Assembly (NCBI GenBank): GCA_013365365.1
Contig: JABVXU010000359.1
Span: 1-56,812 of the forward strand
Length of the DNA: 56,812 nucleotides
Origin: Cruorifilaria tuberocauda
Taxonomy: Eukaryota; Nematoda; Chromadorea; Rhabditida; Onchocercidae
Direction: 5' to 3'
Position 1 is the stretch's first letter, and each line of letters starts with the position of its first letter. The position numbers and the translations under genes are program-made. The notes beneath the pieces are model-generated. The model ran no database searches and was not told the origin of the DNA. It saw only the letters and a program-made list of their open reading frames with translations. This document shows, piece after piece, positions 12,354-27,300 of the stretch.

Positions 12354-15300
12354 CAGCAAGGATCACTCGACGACAATCGAACTTTCATTATCAGTGACCC
12401 GCAACACTGTTCCGTCTCTGCGACACTTTCATTGAGCAAACCAAAAAAATTATTCGTCACCAAAGTTTGCTATTTTTTCTTCTTATTCATTTCCTTTCAT
12501 ATTACGAATTCCTTCTCAGTAATATTTATTTACCTGTACTTGTAATTTATTAAGTAACTTATTAATAATTGATAGTAATATCATTAAATTGTTAGTAGTT
12601 GATAGCAATACTACAACTAAGTAAATTATTAATGGCTGATAATGGTAATACGCCTGCCTAATTAATAGCATCAAAACGATGAATGACCGGAAAATTTCTT
12701 TATTAATTTACATTTTTCATTAATTTGAGATGTTTTTGTTTGCGTATTGCTTTTTTCAGTTATTTTTTAAATTTTATTTAATTGTAGGGAAAAGTGAGGG
12801 AGAAAAGTGCAGTATCAGCAACATTGCAAACATCGAAAACGATGATCGCATCAAATCAACAGAATTTGAATAATTCCACTAAAATCAATCAAAAATCATC
12901 AGCAGTAAATTTTGGAACAAAAACAATTTCTTCACCATCTGGAAATTATCATTTTCGTGATTCTATCAACAGTAACGATAATTCTCAAAGGCAGCCGAAA
13001 TTTTATCCGATACCGAATGAAAATGTTTCAACAGTAGCAAAATGTTCAGGTGTTAATGATACATCTGAAATGAATACCTCTGACATTCCACGTCCTGATT
13101 CAACTCATTCAACGTTAAATTCACGTGGTTCTGCTGATGGTTATCATGGTGATTGTTCTTCAATTAACAGTTTGCATTCGACAACGGAGCTCAAAGATGG
13201 AATGAATCGGCGACAAAATGGCGTTAATGAATTTCGTGAATCTCTTAGCAGTCGGCTTAGTCGTGGATTTCTTGAATTCACTCAGGGTAGCAGTGATAGG
13301 TTGCAAAAATGGAAGAATAAATTGCAAAATGGTCGGCGACACAAAGATTCAAGTGAACCACCACCTCTTAATAGGTTAGTTTGGCAATTTCACGGATTCT
13401 TCATCGCTAAAATTAATTACATAAAAGGATAATGAGAAAGTGGCAAAAGATAATTAATTATCAGAACGCTTTACTCTTACTGCTTACTAACAGTTGGGGG
13501 TAACTTAATATTTCAAAATGTTTGATTTAAAATAAACTAAAAGTGTAAATGGACGAAAAGAGCTATTATATGCTTTCTGTGACTTCATTTATCAAAATAT
13601 ATTAATTACAGTCGAAACTGTTGAAATTAACAGGTAATTTGAATGAAAAGAGAGATATGGGATATTAGGTCATATTAGTAGTAAAGTGAAGAATGAATGA
13701 ATGAATGACCTTCTCTTCTTTTCTCTGAAGTGTGAACTATGACGACGGACATCGCTATTTGAATATAAGATTTATGTTGGTTCTTCTTCATCGAGTTCTT
13801 TTCGTTTTTCAACACTCAATGTTTCAATTTCGAAACTTCGAATTTTTCAAATTAAATTCAAATTCAAATTCAAATTCAGATTCAAAATACCTTCTAAAAA
13901 CGAAAAATTGCTCCCAACTGGGTTGTTTTAGTTAATTTTAACTAATTAATTTATCAAGCAATCTTTATATTTAAATTTTTTTTCATTTGAAATTGTGAAT
14001 TTGCACATAGTATGAATGCTCGCTAAAAATATTAATTGAAATATATGGATTTACTATGGGAAGAACTGTGTTGAATTGTTTGTTTGTTTGAAACAGATTT
14101 ATTTTAAACTAAAAATTTCAATTGATTTTTTCTAGGAAGTACGATAAAATATTTGGAACAATTCTCTTTCCAATCATTTTTCAATTCCATGTTATATCAG
14201 TTTACAACTAAGCGGTTGTAATATTGGTCACAAATTTATCAGAAAATTGCGAATCTCTTAATCATTCTGATTGCATTCAATGGAAGTTGGAAATTTTTTA
14301 ATTCCATTTTCTGCAAAGATCTCTCAATATCCAACATAAATTTTATATTCAAATAGCGATATTTCAGTTTCTTTGTTTTTTGATATTTTGTTGTTCAATT
14401 TTTTTATTTAATCTCCACAAAGATGAAATTTTTCACTAAAATTGAAGTAAAAACTTTTATCACATAAGAAATGAAATAAAATATAAAAAATGCTAAAGCA
14501 AAGTGAAGTTTTTTTTGTTTTTTGATAGATTTTTTTGTGTCGATATTACAATTGCCTTTGGTAAACTGATATCAAAAAGAATGTGAGAAACGATTAATGA
14601 ACGAATCGTTGTAACTATTTATTTTATTTCTTGAAAAAATATTTGATATAACGGCTCCAAAATAAATTTAGCACTGAAACTTATCCGACGGAATATACTA
14701 CACTTTGTCATTTCGTAAAATGAATTTAAATTTGTGAATTTCGAATTTTTATCGATTATTGTATTTTTTGAAACAAAATTCAGTATTAGTAAAATAGGAA
14801 AAAATCTGGCCTACAACTTTATCACATTTCAAAGTAAACCATGTTGACTTTTCTATATCATAGAATTCTATTGTCTTACATTTATTTTCCGGTTTTTTAT
14901 GTACAATCAGCAGTGAAATAAGTTTTTCCGGTTACCTTTAGATAGTTAATTATACCTGTCAAACATGCAGTGTAATTAAGAAGTTAAGGTATTGACAGTG
15001 TCAACATACAGCAAGTACATTAATTAATATTGTTATCATTGATATGCCTAAGCTTGATTCTACTTTAATTTTTTCAAATAAACAGTAGGATATAGTGTAA
15101 TAAATAGGATTACTTTGATGACATTGTTAATGATACTATAGAAAATTTGTACTTGATAAAAATATTGATTACGTATGACAAAATTGTTCATTTTTAATAA
15201 ATTTCTTCTGGAAAATTTTAATTTATTATAAACAATTTTTATGTTTACAAAAGTTAGTTTATATAAATTATTTTCTTCATAAAATTATAAAAGATAAATG

Positions 15301-18300
15301 AAATTTCACATCTAATTCACTTTTATTTTCCTTTTTATTTTATTGAATTATTCGTCTATTAATTTTTTATAAATTATTTAAAATTTTCAATTTCTTTGTT
15401 TTTTGATATTTTGATTTGTCTTATATCGAGTCTTTCCTTTAAGGAAGTATGAAGCCAATTTACTTATTATTAGTGATCGATTTTTGAGATTGATGAGCAA
15501 CCAACTTCGAAATATTATGCACCAAATAAGGAACTCAAACAGTGATGAATTTACTTTGATAGATTTTTAACTTTTTTCAGAAAAATGCTGCCATCAAGTA
15601 AAGAGCAGAATGGTCATTTGTCAGACGTTGAAGTAGTACTTGATTGGACAGTACCTAAATGTGATTCCACTGATCAGGTACTTCACATAATCATTTTTAT
15701 CGATTGCTCATTATTATAATTCAGAGTTCTAAATTAACCATGCTATTAGTCATTCTCGGAAATACTTAAATGTTTTCTCAAGATAATTTTATACTCCTTG
15801 TTTTTGATACTTCACATCACTTTCTCCTTCGTATCATAAAATTAGCTGAAAAAAGAATGTACGATTGAAAGCATGCGAGTTAGAAGAAGCCTTCAAATCT
15901 TATATATTTATTTCATCCAGTTGAAATTTCTACTAATGGTTAATAAAACTGTGCTTGCAATGGTTAATAAAACACATCGATATATTTATTTTTTTCCAAA
16001 CTCATTTAACATTTTTAAAAACTATTGCTAAGCAATTGTAGTTTTCTTTTTAATAAAATTTATTTAATGCTTAGCACCTTTTTGCTACTAGCTTCTAGAT
16101 TAGATTGGCTTCTAGATTGTAGAGTTGCATAAATTTTCATTGCTTCGATTTTTCTTTCTTCCGACTCTATCATATTATCTCTAAACATTTTTCCTTTTCA
16201 CAATCTACGCTTAAATTTTTGGAGTTAAGTTTTCATTTTTTATTATTGTTTGAAAATTATTTCAAAATTTTACATCAAGCTTTTTGGTTTAATGTAAAAT
16301 TTTTTGGTTTAATGTAAAAACATCTTCAGATACATAGTGATAAACTTTCATCAATGGGATCAGCTTTTGATCTGAAGGCAAATCGACCTACTATGGTATT
16401 GTTATCACGATCAACTAGTGATTTCTTCGCAACAAGCGAGAACACCATCAAGTTTGTCACTTATTTTTATTGGGATTATATTAGAACATCAAGTTTTAAA
16501 AATTTACAATGCTTTTAAATTAATGTTAAAAGATTATTTAATAATTGTTCATTTATGAAGAAATTAATTATTTATAAGCCAAAATTAATTATAGGTTTCA
16601 TAACTTATAATTTCAGTAATATTTCGAACAATTTTTTTCGGAATAAATTTATTGAATATTTGATGAATGCATATATATTGCATGGATTCACTAAAAATTC
16701 TGTGCTATCACTTTTATTTCTTTTTATACGTATGAATGGAGTATGGCAGACAATCCTTCTCGTACTCAATTAATTTTACTTAGCATATTTCATTACAGAT
16801 TAAAGATTATTCCGAAGACTGAATGAATTTCAAAGCCAATATAATAAATTTTCTGTGAGGAATTTCTGAGCTACTAATTGAATTATTTCAGAATTTTTAT
16901 CTTAAATTTCAAAGATTTTTTGAGTTATTTATTTTGAAATCTTTAAGAGAAATAATTTATTATTAATTTATACATCGGTTAGAGTGAATATTTTTCATGG
17001 ATAGCTGACACAATAAATTACAATGTGTATAATTTTTAGTGCCCGAAGGAAGGAACATCTGCAGAAATGCTCTTACCTTCTATATTTAAAAAAGAATATT
17101 AAGACAATTTTTCTACGCAAGAATTAAAAATAGAAATGGAAAGTTCGTTAGCGATGAAATTTGGTTAAGAAATTTTCAGAATCTCGAATTATTGTAGTTT
17201 TAAACCATTTCACGCACAGAAAAAATCTCTCCAGTTTGATAAGAGGAACAAAATCAACATATTTTAAGATAAAATTTCTCCGATTAAAAAGAGAAAAAGA
17301 AGATGGACGCTTGAGAATTTTCTGTAAAATAATAGGTTTCTGAAATAATATATTTTTTTTCTTCATTATTTTGAGCTAAATTATCTTTGCCCTCCTAAAA
17401 TTTTAGCTAATCAATTTCATCGCCTATTGATTTAAATCATATCTTTTCAATTTTTTCTACCTATTTATTATTAAAATTCTAAAACATCTTTAACACTTTA
17501 TGATAGAATTAGTTTCTTCAATTTAGATCACATCTTTGCTTCCTTTTAACGATAGCATCACAAATTATAATCTTTCAATATAAGAGAGTTTGATGAATCT
17601 TTTCTTCTTTTGCTTCTAACCTTGAATCATATCAACTGTTAATCTTTATTTTGATTTGAAATAAATTCAATTTTAAATTGAAGAGTTAATTAAATTTCAT
17701 CCTGCTGTTATAAAATTATCAAAATTACTTGACCGATTATTATTGATAGACTTGCATACCATTTCTTCCATCTTCGCTTCATTACAGCATCATAAAACGT
17801 CTTCTCTTTTCCTTATAAGATGTCAAACAACTCACACATTTCGACAATTTCTCCGAATTTCTTCGATCCTCCCACTACAACAGCAATTAAGCTCCTCAAA
17901 TTTTGCAATCAATCAAAATCACCTAAAAAAATTGAATTTCGAAAATCGAAAATGATCAAATTCCATCGTTTTCTTATTCATACGGCATTATAACGAAGAA
18001 ATTATATTGAGTATTCTTCTTGAATCGGAATTTAACAAAATTATAAAATTTCAAGTTTGAATATTGATTTTTATCATGTAAGTTTGAGATCCTTTTACTT
18101 TATCGATGTTATTTTCATGCAAGCATTGAAAATATATGTTAAATATTCAAATGATCTCCTCCCTATTTAATCCCTTTTTAATTCCCTCTTTGCTAATTCT
18201 CTCTCACATTTTATATCGTTCCTTCCTCATTACAGATGATATTTGTAAGTTCTAATTAAGATAACATTTGCGGAACTGTCTGCTGAAAGTATGACAGATT

Positions 18301-21300
18301 GGAAAACAATCGTGCAAGGCATTCGAATCCGCGTATCATCTCTTTTCGCTTTTCTGACCTTTTCCTGACCTTCTTCTCTTCTCATTCATCGCTCTCCTTT
18401 TTCACTCTTTACCTTCATGTCTATGAAGAAGGGATTGATAAATCTATTTGATATGATCTCTCTACTAATCTTGTTTCCCTTGATGGACCATCTTGAAGGA
18501 TTCGTTATGAAGTGGCAGCTGCGCAAATGCTTCTATGAATAAAACCAAAGATTTACTATGAACAAAGAGCCTATGATTAATAAGGCATCTTTTATTGATT
18601 TCCTTAGGGAAAATGATCCATCTAAAAATTATTAAAACATAAAAGCTTGTTGTCTGGTTTAAATTTCCGACTATCGGGAATATATTGTGTATATTTATCG
18701 GGACAATACTACTAGTCATAATTACTGAAATAATTATAGAATTAAACTACTTATCAACGATGTACGCTATATTATTGTATTATACTATATATTATTAGAA
18801 ATCACAATTTTCAAAATATGAAAATATGAAAGTTTTCTATTTGTTAATAAAATTCTTTTTCTATATTTATTACAAATTTGATCAGTGCAAAGTGATTCAT
18901 TTCAGTATGATATTGGAATTTTTGGATGAAATTTTTATTTTTTCAAATAAATATTATTATTGAACCCTAATATGATATGTAGTAGAGAGGAAAGTATGAA
19001 AGCAGTTTAAAAATTCTCGAAAACATATTTCCTATTTACCACAGCATATTTACACGTTGCGCAAAATTTCCGTGTACTTCACTGTTGAATATCACTCAGT
19101 GAGCGATCTGTTTATTTTCGAGATTTGTCTAATAATCGTTGGTATTTCTTATTGCTGATGACCTTCCTATCTAAATATTTAATATCTATAAAAAGCAAGC
19201 AAATAGCTTAACTTTCCATTTTTTAATAAAAGCATGTTGTGATTTTCGTCTGGAGCTATATGTGGTTCGAAGTTGCTTCAGATGAAAAAGACAGGTCTAA
19301 TCAATTCTTTCAGATCTTACTTTACACCCTTTTTTAAATAAGAGTGCAGCTTTCTTTGTTAATATTTACATTGTTTTCTTGCTGTCTCATTTTTTTTGTG
19401 ATTTTTTTAAATCAAGCTTTGCCTTTATTTTTTTATAAATAAATTTTAACGTGTGCATCCAACATTCAATATTCCAATTTGAAGATAAAATGACATGCTT
19501 CTAAGTGAATTAAAAATTTTTTCTCTAAATAAATTGTTTCTTTTTATGAATTGAGCAACTAATTTTCTTACACAACGATAGCAACATTTTCCTGGTAATT
19601 TATATTAACAAAAAAAAGATGGTTATTTGATTCTTTTTAAATTAAAAAATGTATGAGTTACACTTTTTCCTATTATTTAAATATTATCAAATAAACGGCA
19701 ATGCAAAGAAATCATTATATTAAACATTTCATATGCATCATAATTGAAACTTTGTTTTGTAGAAGTTTACGTATCCATTTTCAATCGGGTTATTTTTTAA
19801 CTTTTTTTTCAAAATTTGAAATGATCTTTATAATATTAGAAATATATCAACTTGATTTAAATACAGTTATAGTTCTACGCAGTTATTCCCATATTTGTCA
19901 GTTAAAATTTTCAGTACTTGAAAAGTTCTTTTGTCTATTTCGTATATTATACAGATGAAAATATAAATTATTAGTCATGCATCTTTTTGTCTTCTTTTCC
20001 AATCTTTCATGTTAGCAGAATATATCAAGCAAGTTATAAAGAGAAAAGGGTAATTGTTGATGTTTAATTAACTGTTAAATTAATTTGAACTACTAGATTT
20101 TACAATATCATTTTCTTATTGAAAACGAGTAATTTGTATGTCTTAAGTTTATCCTTGTAAATTCTATTGAATCAATTGAAAATATGACTTTTAATAATTT
20201 GCGACTCTTTTGTTTAGTTAATGAGTACCGAATACCCATCAGGGGGTTCTATTATATTGTCCTCATAATTATTTTATTCAACGTTTGTTTATGGGAACAT
20301 GTGGTTTCATCTGCTTTATCTCTTTATTGGCTTTCTCAAATCAATGAGGGATGAGGAAGCAGGAAAAAGGTTATTTCTGAATTTGGACATCTGTTAGCTA
20401 TTGGTGCAGAAGGTTCAAAAGGTTCAAAAAGCTATTCTCTGTTCAAATGATTCCTTTCACTCGATATTTTATATCTAAATTTATATCTATATATCTATGA
20501 AAGGAAAAAAGTGCAATTTTGTTAAAGACTCTCATTTTCATTTGTTTTCCATTTTTACCTGTTTTCAACATCGATTTATTTTTCTGATTTAAAAGAATCT
20601 AATAGCAGATAGCAAATAAATAAATAAATAAAGGAAATTACTTACACTTGTAATTGCTTAAATCACTTTCTCAAAATGTCATTTCTTTGCTTCGTTTGAT
20701 TCTTTTTTGACGTAATTTGCTAATTTTTAATCAGAAATAAAAATTTGTTTAATTTTGAGATAAGATAAGAAAGAAGGGATATTACATGGAAAATGTTTTG
20801 CAGTTTACAGATTTCATCTCTCTTAAATCTTTCTTATATCAATATTCCATATTATTATCTAACAAAAATTAATTACAATTTTGATTAAATAGGATACATC
20901 CGATAATCTAACACTTTCTATCTTTCGATCTCTTGCCATCGTTGTACATTCATTCATTTCTTTCGAATATTCACTTCCTTTAATCAACCAATATTTGGTT
21001 TAATTCTGTATGCTTAATGATTTCTAATATCTTAAACAATTAGTCTATTCTTTCGAATTCAATTGCTCTTTCCGACGTATCCACATAAATTATGAAAATT
21101 GCAATAATTCAATCAGCAGAATTATTTTTGTCTAACTCTTAGTTTTATATTTTTTAATTGTGTCTCATATCATCTGAGATATGCCAGAAACATTGACTTA
21201 TCCAAATTTCATTTACTTTCAATGTTTATTTCATTTTTACAATATTGGAAATTCTTTCATCTACGATCGTTAACCGTTTTAGAAAGATATGAAATAACTA

Positions 21301-24300
21301 GAGGATGTTGAGAAGAGAAAAAAGGATTCTATTTCCTTTTATCGATTCCCTGTTTGATCAACAAAAACAGATTGATTTTCGTGATAACAAAGTTGAGAGA
21401 ATTTATTTCGTCTAGTCATCGAATTATTTTATATTCCTCTAAATCATTTGTCCTATCAATCCGTTCATCTAACATGTTATTCATTTTATTTTACCTTTTT
21501 CGATTTCTTTCATCCAGTTTTTTTGTTTTAATCTAACGTTGAATAAAAATTTAACGGATAATTGACAAGATGATAAAGTATGAAGAGGAAAACATAGAAG
21601 GAAGAATGTATACATTTTTAAGAAATAGCAATGTAATTTTGAAATTTTGACTTAAATTGGTTTTTGTCAAATTGAAAATTATCGATTTTTTTCACTTTTC
21701 AAAAATTTATAATAACAATTAATAACTAATGATAATAGTAATGATATTAACGTTATCCTCATTCACTGAACATTTTTCACTGATTTTTAATTTCACGCAA
21801 ATTCTGTAAAACTTACTGAAAAAAGAACCGTAATGAGCGATTAATTATGTTCTGCGTCATTTCTTATTATTCATTAAAATTTTTGAAATTTAATTAAACA
21901 ATAAAAATTATTTAATTATCTACTCTTTTTTTAGGACAAAATGAGATATAGACGTTCAATGAGTTCTTTCTAGATGAAAGCATTGAAGAAAAAGCCATTT
22001 TTCATTATTTGTTTTTTTTCCTTCCCTCAGGCAATTTATTATAAATCAGAATTCATTCGAATAGAATAAATTAATGACTTATCGGAATATTTTGTGAATT
22101 TTTCTTTCTCATTTGGTCAACTTTTTCTGATTCACTGCTTTATAGTGGAATGATTCTGTGTTGTGTAATTTATTATCCTAAAACAATTGCCGCGTTTATT
22201 TATTTTCTTCTAACATCTAATTCACCGATTCCAATACGATCGTTACAAAAGTTTTAATACTCAAATATTATTATTTAAAGTGAAATATTTGAAACTAAAA
22301 TATTTATCGGTTTTTTTCTTCATAAAATTCTTTGAGGAAAATTTCTGCTTGGTATGGATATTTAACTGTCACCTGCTGGCACTGTTGTAAATTCCAATTT
22401 TTCATTTTTTTCTTTGTGCTTGTTTGTTGTTTGATTGGAAGAATATTTTATTATATCAGTATTATATTATGCTGATATTATGTCATCATTTTTCGACTGA
22501 AATACTGGTAGAGGGGAACAAATAGTAGCTAGCTTTATTATAATAATTAAAATATAATTCATTTCCTCTTCTGTATTATTATCAAATTTCAACTCCAAAT
22601 TCATTGATTTAATTAAACTATCTAATTTTAAGTCACTTTGAATTTGCATTAATATTAAAATTTTTTGAAGGATAGAAAGGAAGTTATTGTTTTACTCTTC
22701 GTCAATATCTATATCAGATATTTCAATCCTTCCATTGTATTTGTGAATGCTCAAGAAATTGAAAACGATGTCTGTTCAGGGATCTTAATAGTGGTAGTAG
22801 AGATATCAGGATGATAAGATTATATTTTATTTTGTGGGTTATGCTGAATTGGCATTTTTATGAGACAAATTGGGTTGTTTGCGATTTATATGCTTGACCT
22901 GGTTTCTGAAATTTTTGCAAAAATACTTCTAATTTTGAAGTACAAATTTCGCTTTTCCAATAATTAACTGAAACTGAATTTTTTAGACTGTTTTATGTTA
23001 GGTTGAATTTTTTGTTTTTTCTCGAAAAAGAAAAATTTTTTTTAAGGAATTTTTGTTGATAAAAAAATGATTAGCTTTTGCAATTCACATATAAGTAGTA
23101 AATATTAGGGAATATTGTTAAATGAAATAAAAGAGTAAAAAACAAAAGCTGCGAAAAATAAATAATGATATTATTGGTAATCAATTGATTGTAAAGGTCA
23201 AATGATTTATTTCTGAACTGAGCGGTGATCAAGATCTGATCAGATAGACTTTCAACTGACCTGTTTAGATGCTAGTATCAGCTTTTTACTTATTTTCAGA
23301 AGCAAATAATATGAAAAATAGAATTGACTTTTGCAATCGTCAACTTGAATATTGTACTTAAATCGGAAATTACGATAAAGTAGTTAGAATTAATCGACCG
23401 TAAGAAAAGATTTCACAACAAATGCACTTCTCATAGTATAAGTGGTAAACACTCCATAGGAAAGGTCTTGAGGGAAGAAATATGTCATTCGAGAGTATGT
23501 TATGAAAGGAAATATTACGGTGTCATATTTCGAACCTTTCATTTAGAATTTTCATGAAGTCATTCTGAAGGCTATTCCTTAGATAATTTTAGATTTTTCA
23601 ACTAATCTTTATATCCATCGATATTTACAATTGATCGGTATTTTTCTTTTTTTCGTCCATTTGAAAACTGCACACTTCAATCTATTTTACAGCGCTTCCC
23701 ACTTCCCACTTCCTACTAAACTCACTGTCCAGTATCACGTGCACCATTTTCAAGAAGCTAAACTTAATTACTAAATTATGATATTACTTTTTCTTCTGGT
23801 ACTTATTCTATTGGATGAGATAATTTGAGCAATGTAAGAAGTGAGTAACTGAAAAAAAGATTTTTTTTTGTCGAGTTAAACATATTCATGATGGACTGAA
23901 ATGACATTGAACGGGTACTTTCAACCACCAATAATGTTTATCATTCTTAACTCAGTCATTCACGTAGAGGTCGACCCTTCTCCAATCAACAGGATTACTA
24001 TTTTAATTATAAAATTATTGTAATATTTTACAAACTATTGCTGTAAAATTGCTCACAGTTAACCGATTATTATTTAATTTCTTCAAAACTTTATCAATAT
24101 TATCAAACTTATTCTAGTACTAAAACAGTTATATAGGAAATACATAACTTATCTGATGATATCACTATTGTTTTTATCACGTTAACCATTTTCTTATATT
24201 AATTAATAATTTTTTTAGTAATGCAACATTAAATGGAGTGGAAACAGTAATGGAACATCGAACATTGAAACAACAACAACATGGAGATAACACTCCTCGA

Positions 24301-27300
24301 ACAGTTAAAACTGTTGCTGCACATTTCCGGAATTGGAAAAATGTTCAAACAACTGCTCAAACTGTTGAAAGTATGTTTAAACATTTAAATCTTCTTGTTA
24401 GCTTATTTATTTCATTTAATCAATATTTCAGGTGAGAAATTGAATGAATATTTCCAGTGGAATTGTTAAATCTTCTTAATTGTTGTCCTTTTTTAAGAAT
24501 ATGGGAAAAGTTTCAGGTTACGATAATCTAAGCAATAATTTACCACCACCAGTTCGAATTACACCATATTCAGGTGTTAAACCAAAGGTTTCAATTATTT
24601 TTGGATGCATTTCTAAATTTTGAATTTGTTTTTGAAATTTTTCGAATCGATAAAATTTTAGTATTTTTGCGTAACTTTGGACTCATGAATAATTCAATTG
24701 AAAATTAATTTTAAATGTTATGTCAACAGATTATTTACTTCAAAATTGACCTTGAAATTACGTCCAACGCGACGGTGAAAGAAACAGCACCGCGAGGAAG
24801 ACGTTGCGACAACTTCCTTCCGTCGCTCATTCTCCTTCACTTCCTTCTTCTCACCCATTCCTTCACATATACCTTTCCTCTAAAGAGACATGAAGATAGT
24901 TTTTCATCCGCTCCGCTAAATAAAAAAATTTCCAAAGATTTAATCAACTTCTGGCTAAAAAGATGAAACAAAAAATTCTTCATTCATTCTCATTTTTGTA
25001 TCATTCTATTCTATTCTTTCCATTAGTCGTTACCTTCATTAATTGAGTTGCTAATATTTGTTAAGGTATAGAACGATTGTTCCGTCACTGACAATTTTAA
25101 ACAAATTGAAGAGTTGAAGACAAAGTTGTACGTTAAGTTGGCTAGGCTAAAGAGTTCAAAATTCATTTAATAGCAGGTATAAATGCTTTATGCAGAATTT
25201 TATACTGTTCCTTAAATCAGTAAGACTTTAGCGTCTTTCATTTAATAATCAAATAGTTATATTTGAGAATAAGCTTGAACTTTGAATGGAACTCTTATGA
25301 TAGCTAATAAGCATTTCTCTCAGAAAGAATTGTTATAGTTATAGCAGTAAGAAAAGACAACTTAAACAGAGTTTATGCTATAGCACTTATCCTTGGATAT
25401 TGCTTTCATCACTGTTTGCAGAGGTAAAGCATGACTTATAGAGGTAAAGCATCAAAAGCTTATAACATTTGGTGGATATGTGATCAAAAATTGAGATAAT
25501 CATTGACTGATAAGAATATCTTTTATCTTAAGTTTGATATAAATGTCATTGAAATAGGATTTCCAGTAATTTGTTGTCATTCATTTTGGATTGGCAATTT
25601 CGGATCTCTTCAACATGATTAGGATGAACAACGAGGTGATAATAACAAAATTAAAATATTTCCTTTCATTAATATTATTTTTCACTATTTTATTTATTAT
25701 ATTTAATGTTTTTCAGTTGGCTTTATCAAGTTTTTTGAGAACTTTCATGAGTTTACTTTTCTTATTTTCAGGGCATGGATATTATCAAGCCGGTAGCATT
25801 CCGGCCATATGTTTCACATAAATCTGACAAACGGCAAACAGTTATCTCATCATCCTTCTCTTTTTACAATAACAACAAGAAGAAAAACGATTTTCTAACA
25901 AAACGATTATCAGAGTATGTTTGAAAGATCTTTTGAGATTTCAAGAATTGGCTGCTTTAACAATTACTATTGTTGTTAGTATAGAAGTTATATAAGTTAA
26001 GTAATCATTTCTAGTATTATAGAAATCTTGTGGAAATGAGCGGACCCTTGGTGAAATGTGTGAATTATACAACGTTTCCTTATGGTTATCAGTCGATGAT
26101 TCATTTCATAGCATTAGGTCCAAAAAAATCTAGAATTTTCCTTCTCATCAGTCTATCTTCTACTTCTTTATTTCATTTTTGAAATTCTTCCAAATTTATT
26201 CAATTCGATTTATATTTACAGTTATTTCATTTTATGGCCATGATAATGATGATAATAATGATGAGTTGATTGAAATGTTGAACTTCTTTTATTGGATCTT
26301 ATTATTACAGCAGTGATGAATTGAAACGATCTTCACAACATTCGAAAGATACTGTGCCAAATCCATCTGCACCATCGTCAGTTAACAGTAGCAACAGACC
26401 ACGAGCCATCTATCAACCATCCACCAGGTTTGATTTGATTATAAGAGAGCACTTAACGCTGCTTATGTCGTTCTCGTTGTGTTATTTATATTTGTATTAG
26501 TTTGCAATATTTTCCGCAGACTTTTTTTTTTTAAATACAATGGTTGGACAAAAGAAGAAATTCGATGATTTTAATGGTTATTTTTATGTTTAGAAGTTCG
26601 AGATAAAACTCTAGAACGAAAAGAGTGCCTGAAAATTTTTAAATAATAAGTTGTAAATGTCTTCATATTTTGCTTGGAATTAAGATTTTGATTTGGAATG
26701 ATCCATCAATGCATACCTCAAATATTGGATAGATCAAATTTTAAATACTTTTCATTTAACAACAGTTGCAGTTTCGAATTAACATCAGCAATGATGACGC
26801 AAAGAAAATGTGGCAAATTTGAAGCAGAGGAAAATGATTATGATGTTGTGCCAGATTATATAGAACGCGAGAAATTCTACACTGATGGTTAATTTCTCGT
26901 TTGTTTCTTCAATTTGGAAATGATTTTTAAACAGATTAACTTAAGATTGTTTGAGCAGATTAACTTAAGATTGCATATAGATCAACTGATTGCTCAAATG
27001 GATTGCTTAGAATCATACTCAAGATTGGCTAAAAGCAGGTTCTCAGTCAAGAAATCCAGTTTTTCCCCTTAAGACTCTTCACTTTTAAAATCATGAGAAT
27101 CATATTATCATTACTTCTATTGTATGATCTGTGACAACTGTTGTTTTTGTCTAATAGAAAATACAAAGCAATTGTTTATCTCTTCTTGTTTATTTTCTTT
27201 TTGTTGATTCATTTTTGGGATCTATACATCTAATAATTAATTGATTTTGAGAATGATACATACAAATAGTGATTGAGTAACCGATTTAAATCCTCTTTAT

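Noticed and set aside
18236..18244. A 9-base microexon (ATGATATTT) between TCATTACAG and GTAAGT
   Set aside because: Joined to the upstream exon of the coiled-coil gene (phase 2) it gives an immediate stop; as a first exon it leaves phase 0, which does not fit the next exon.
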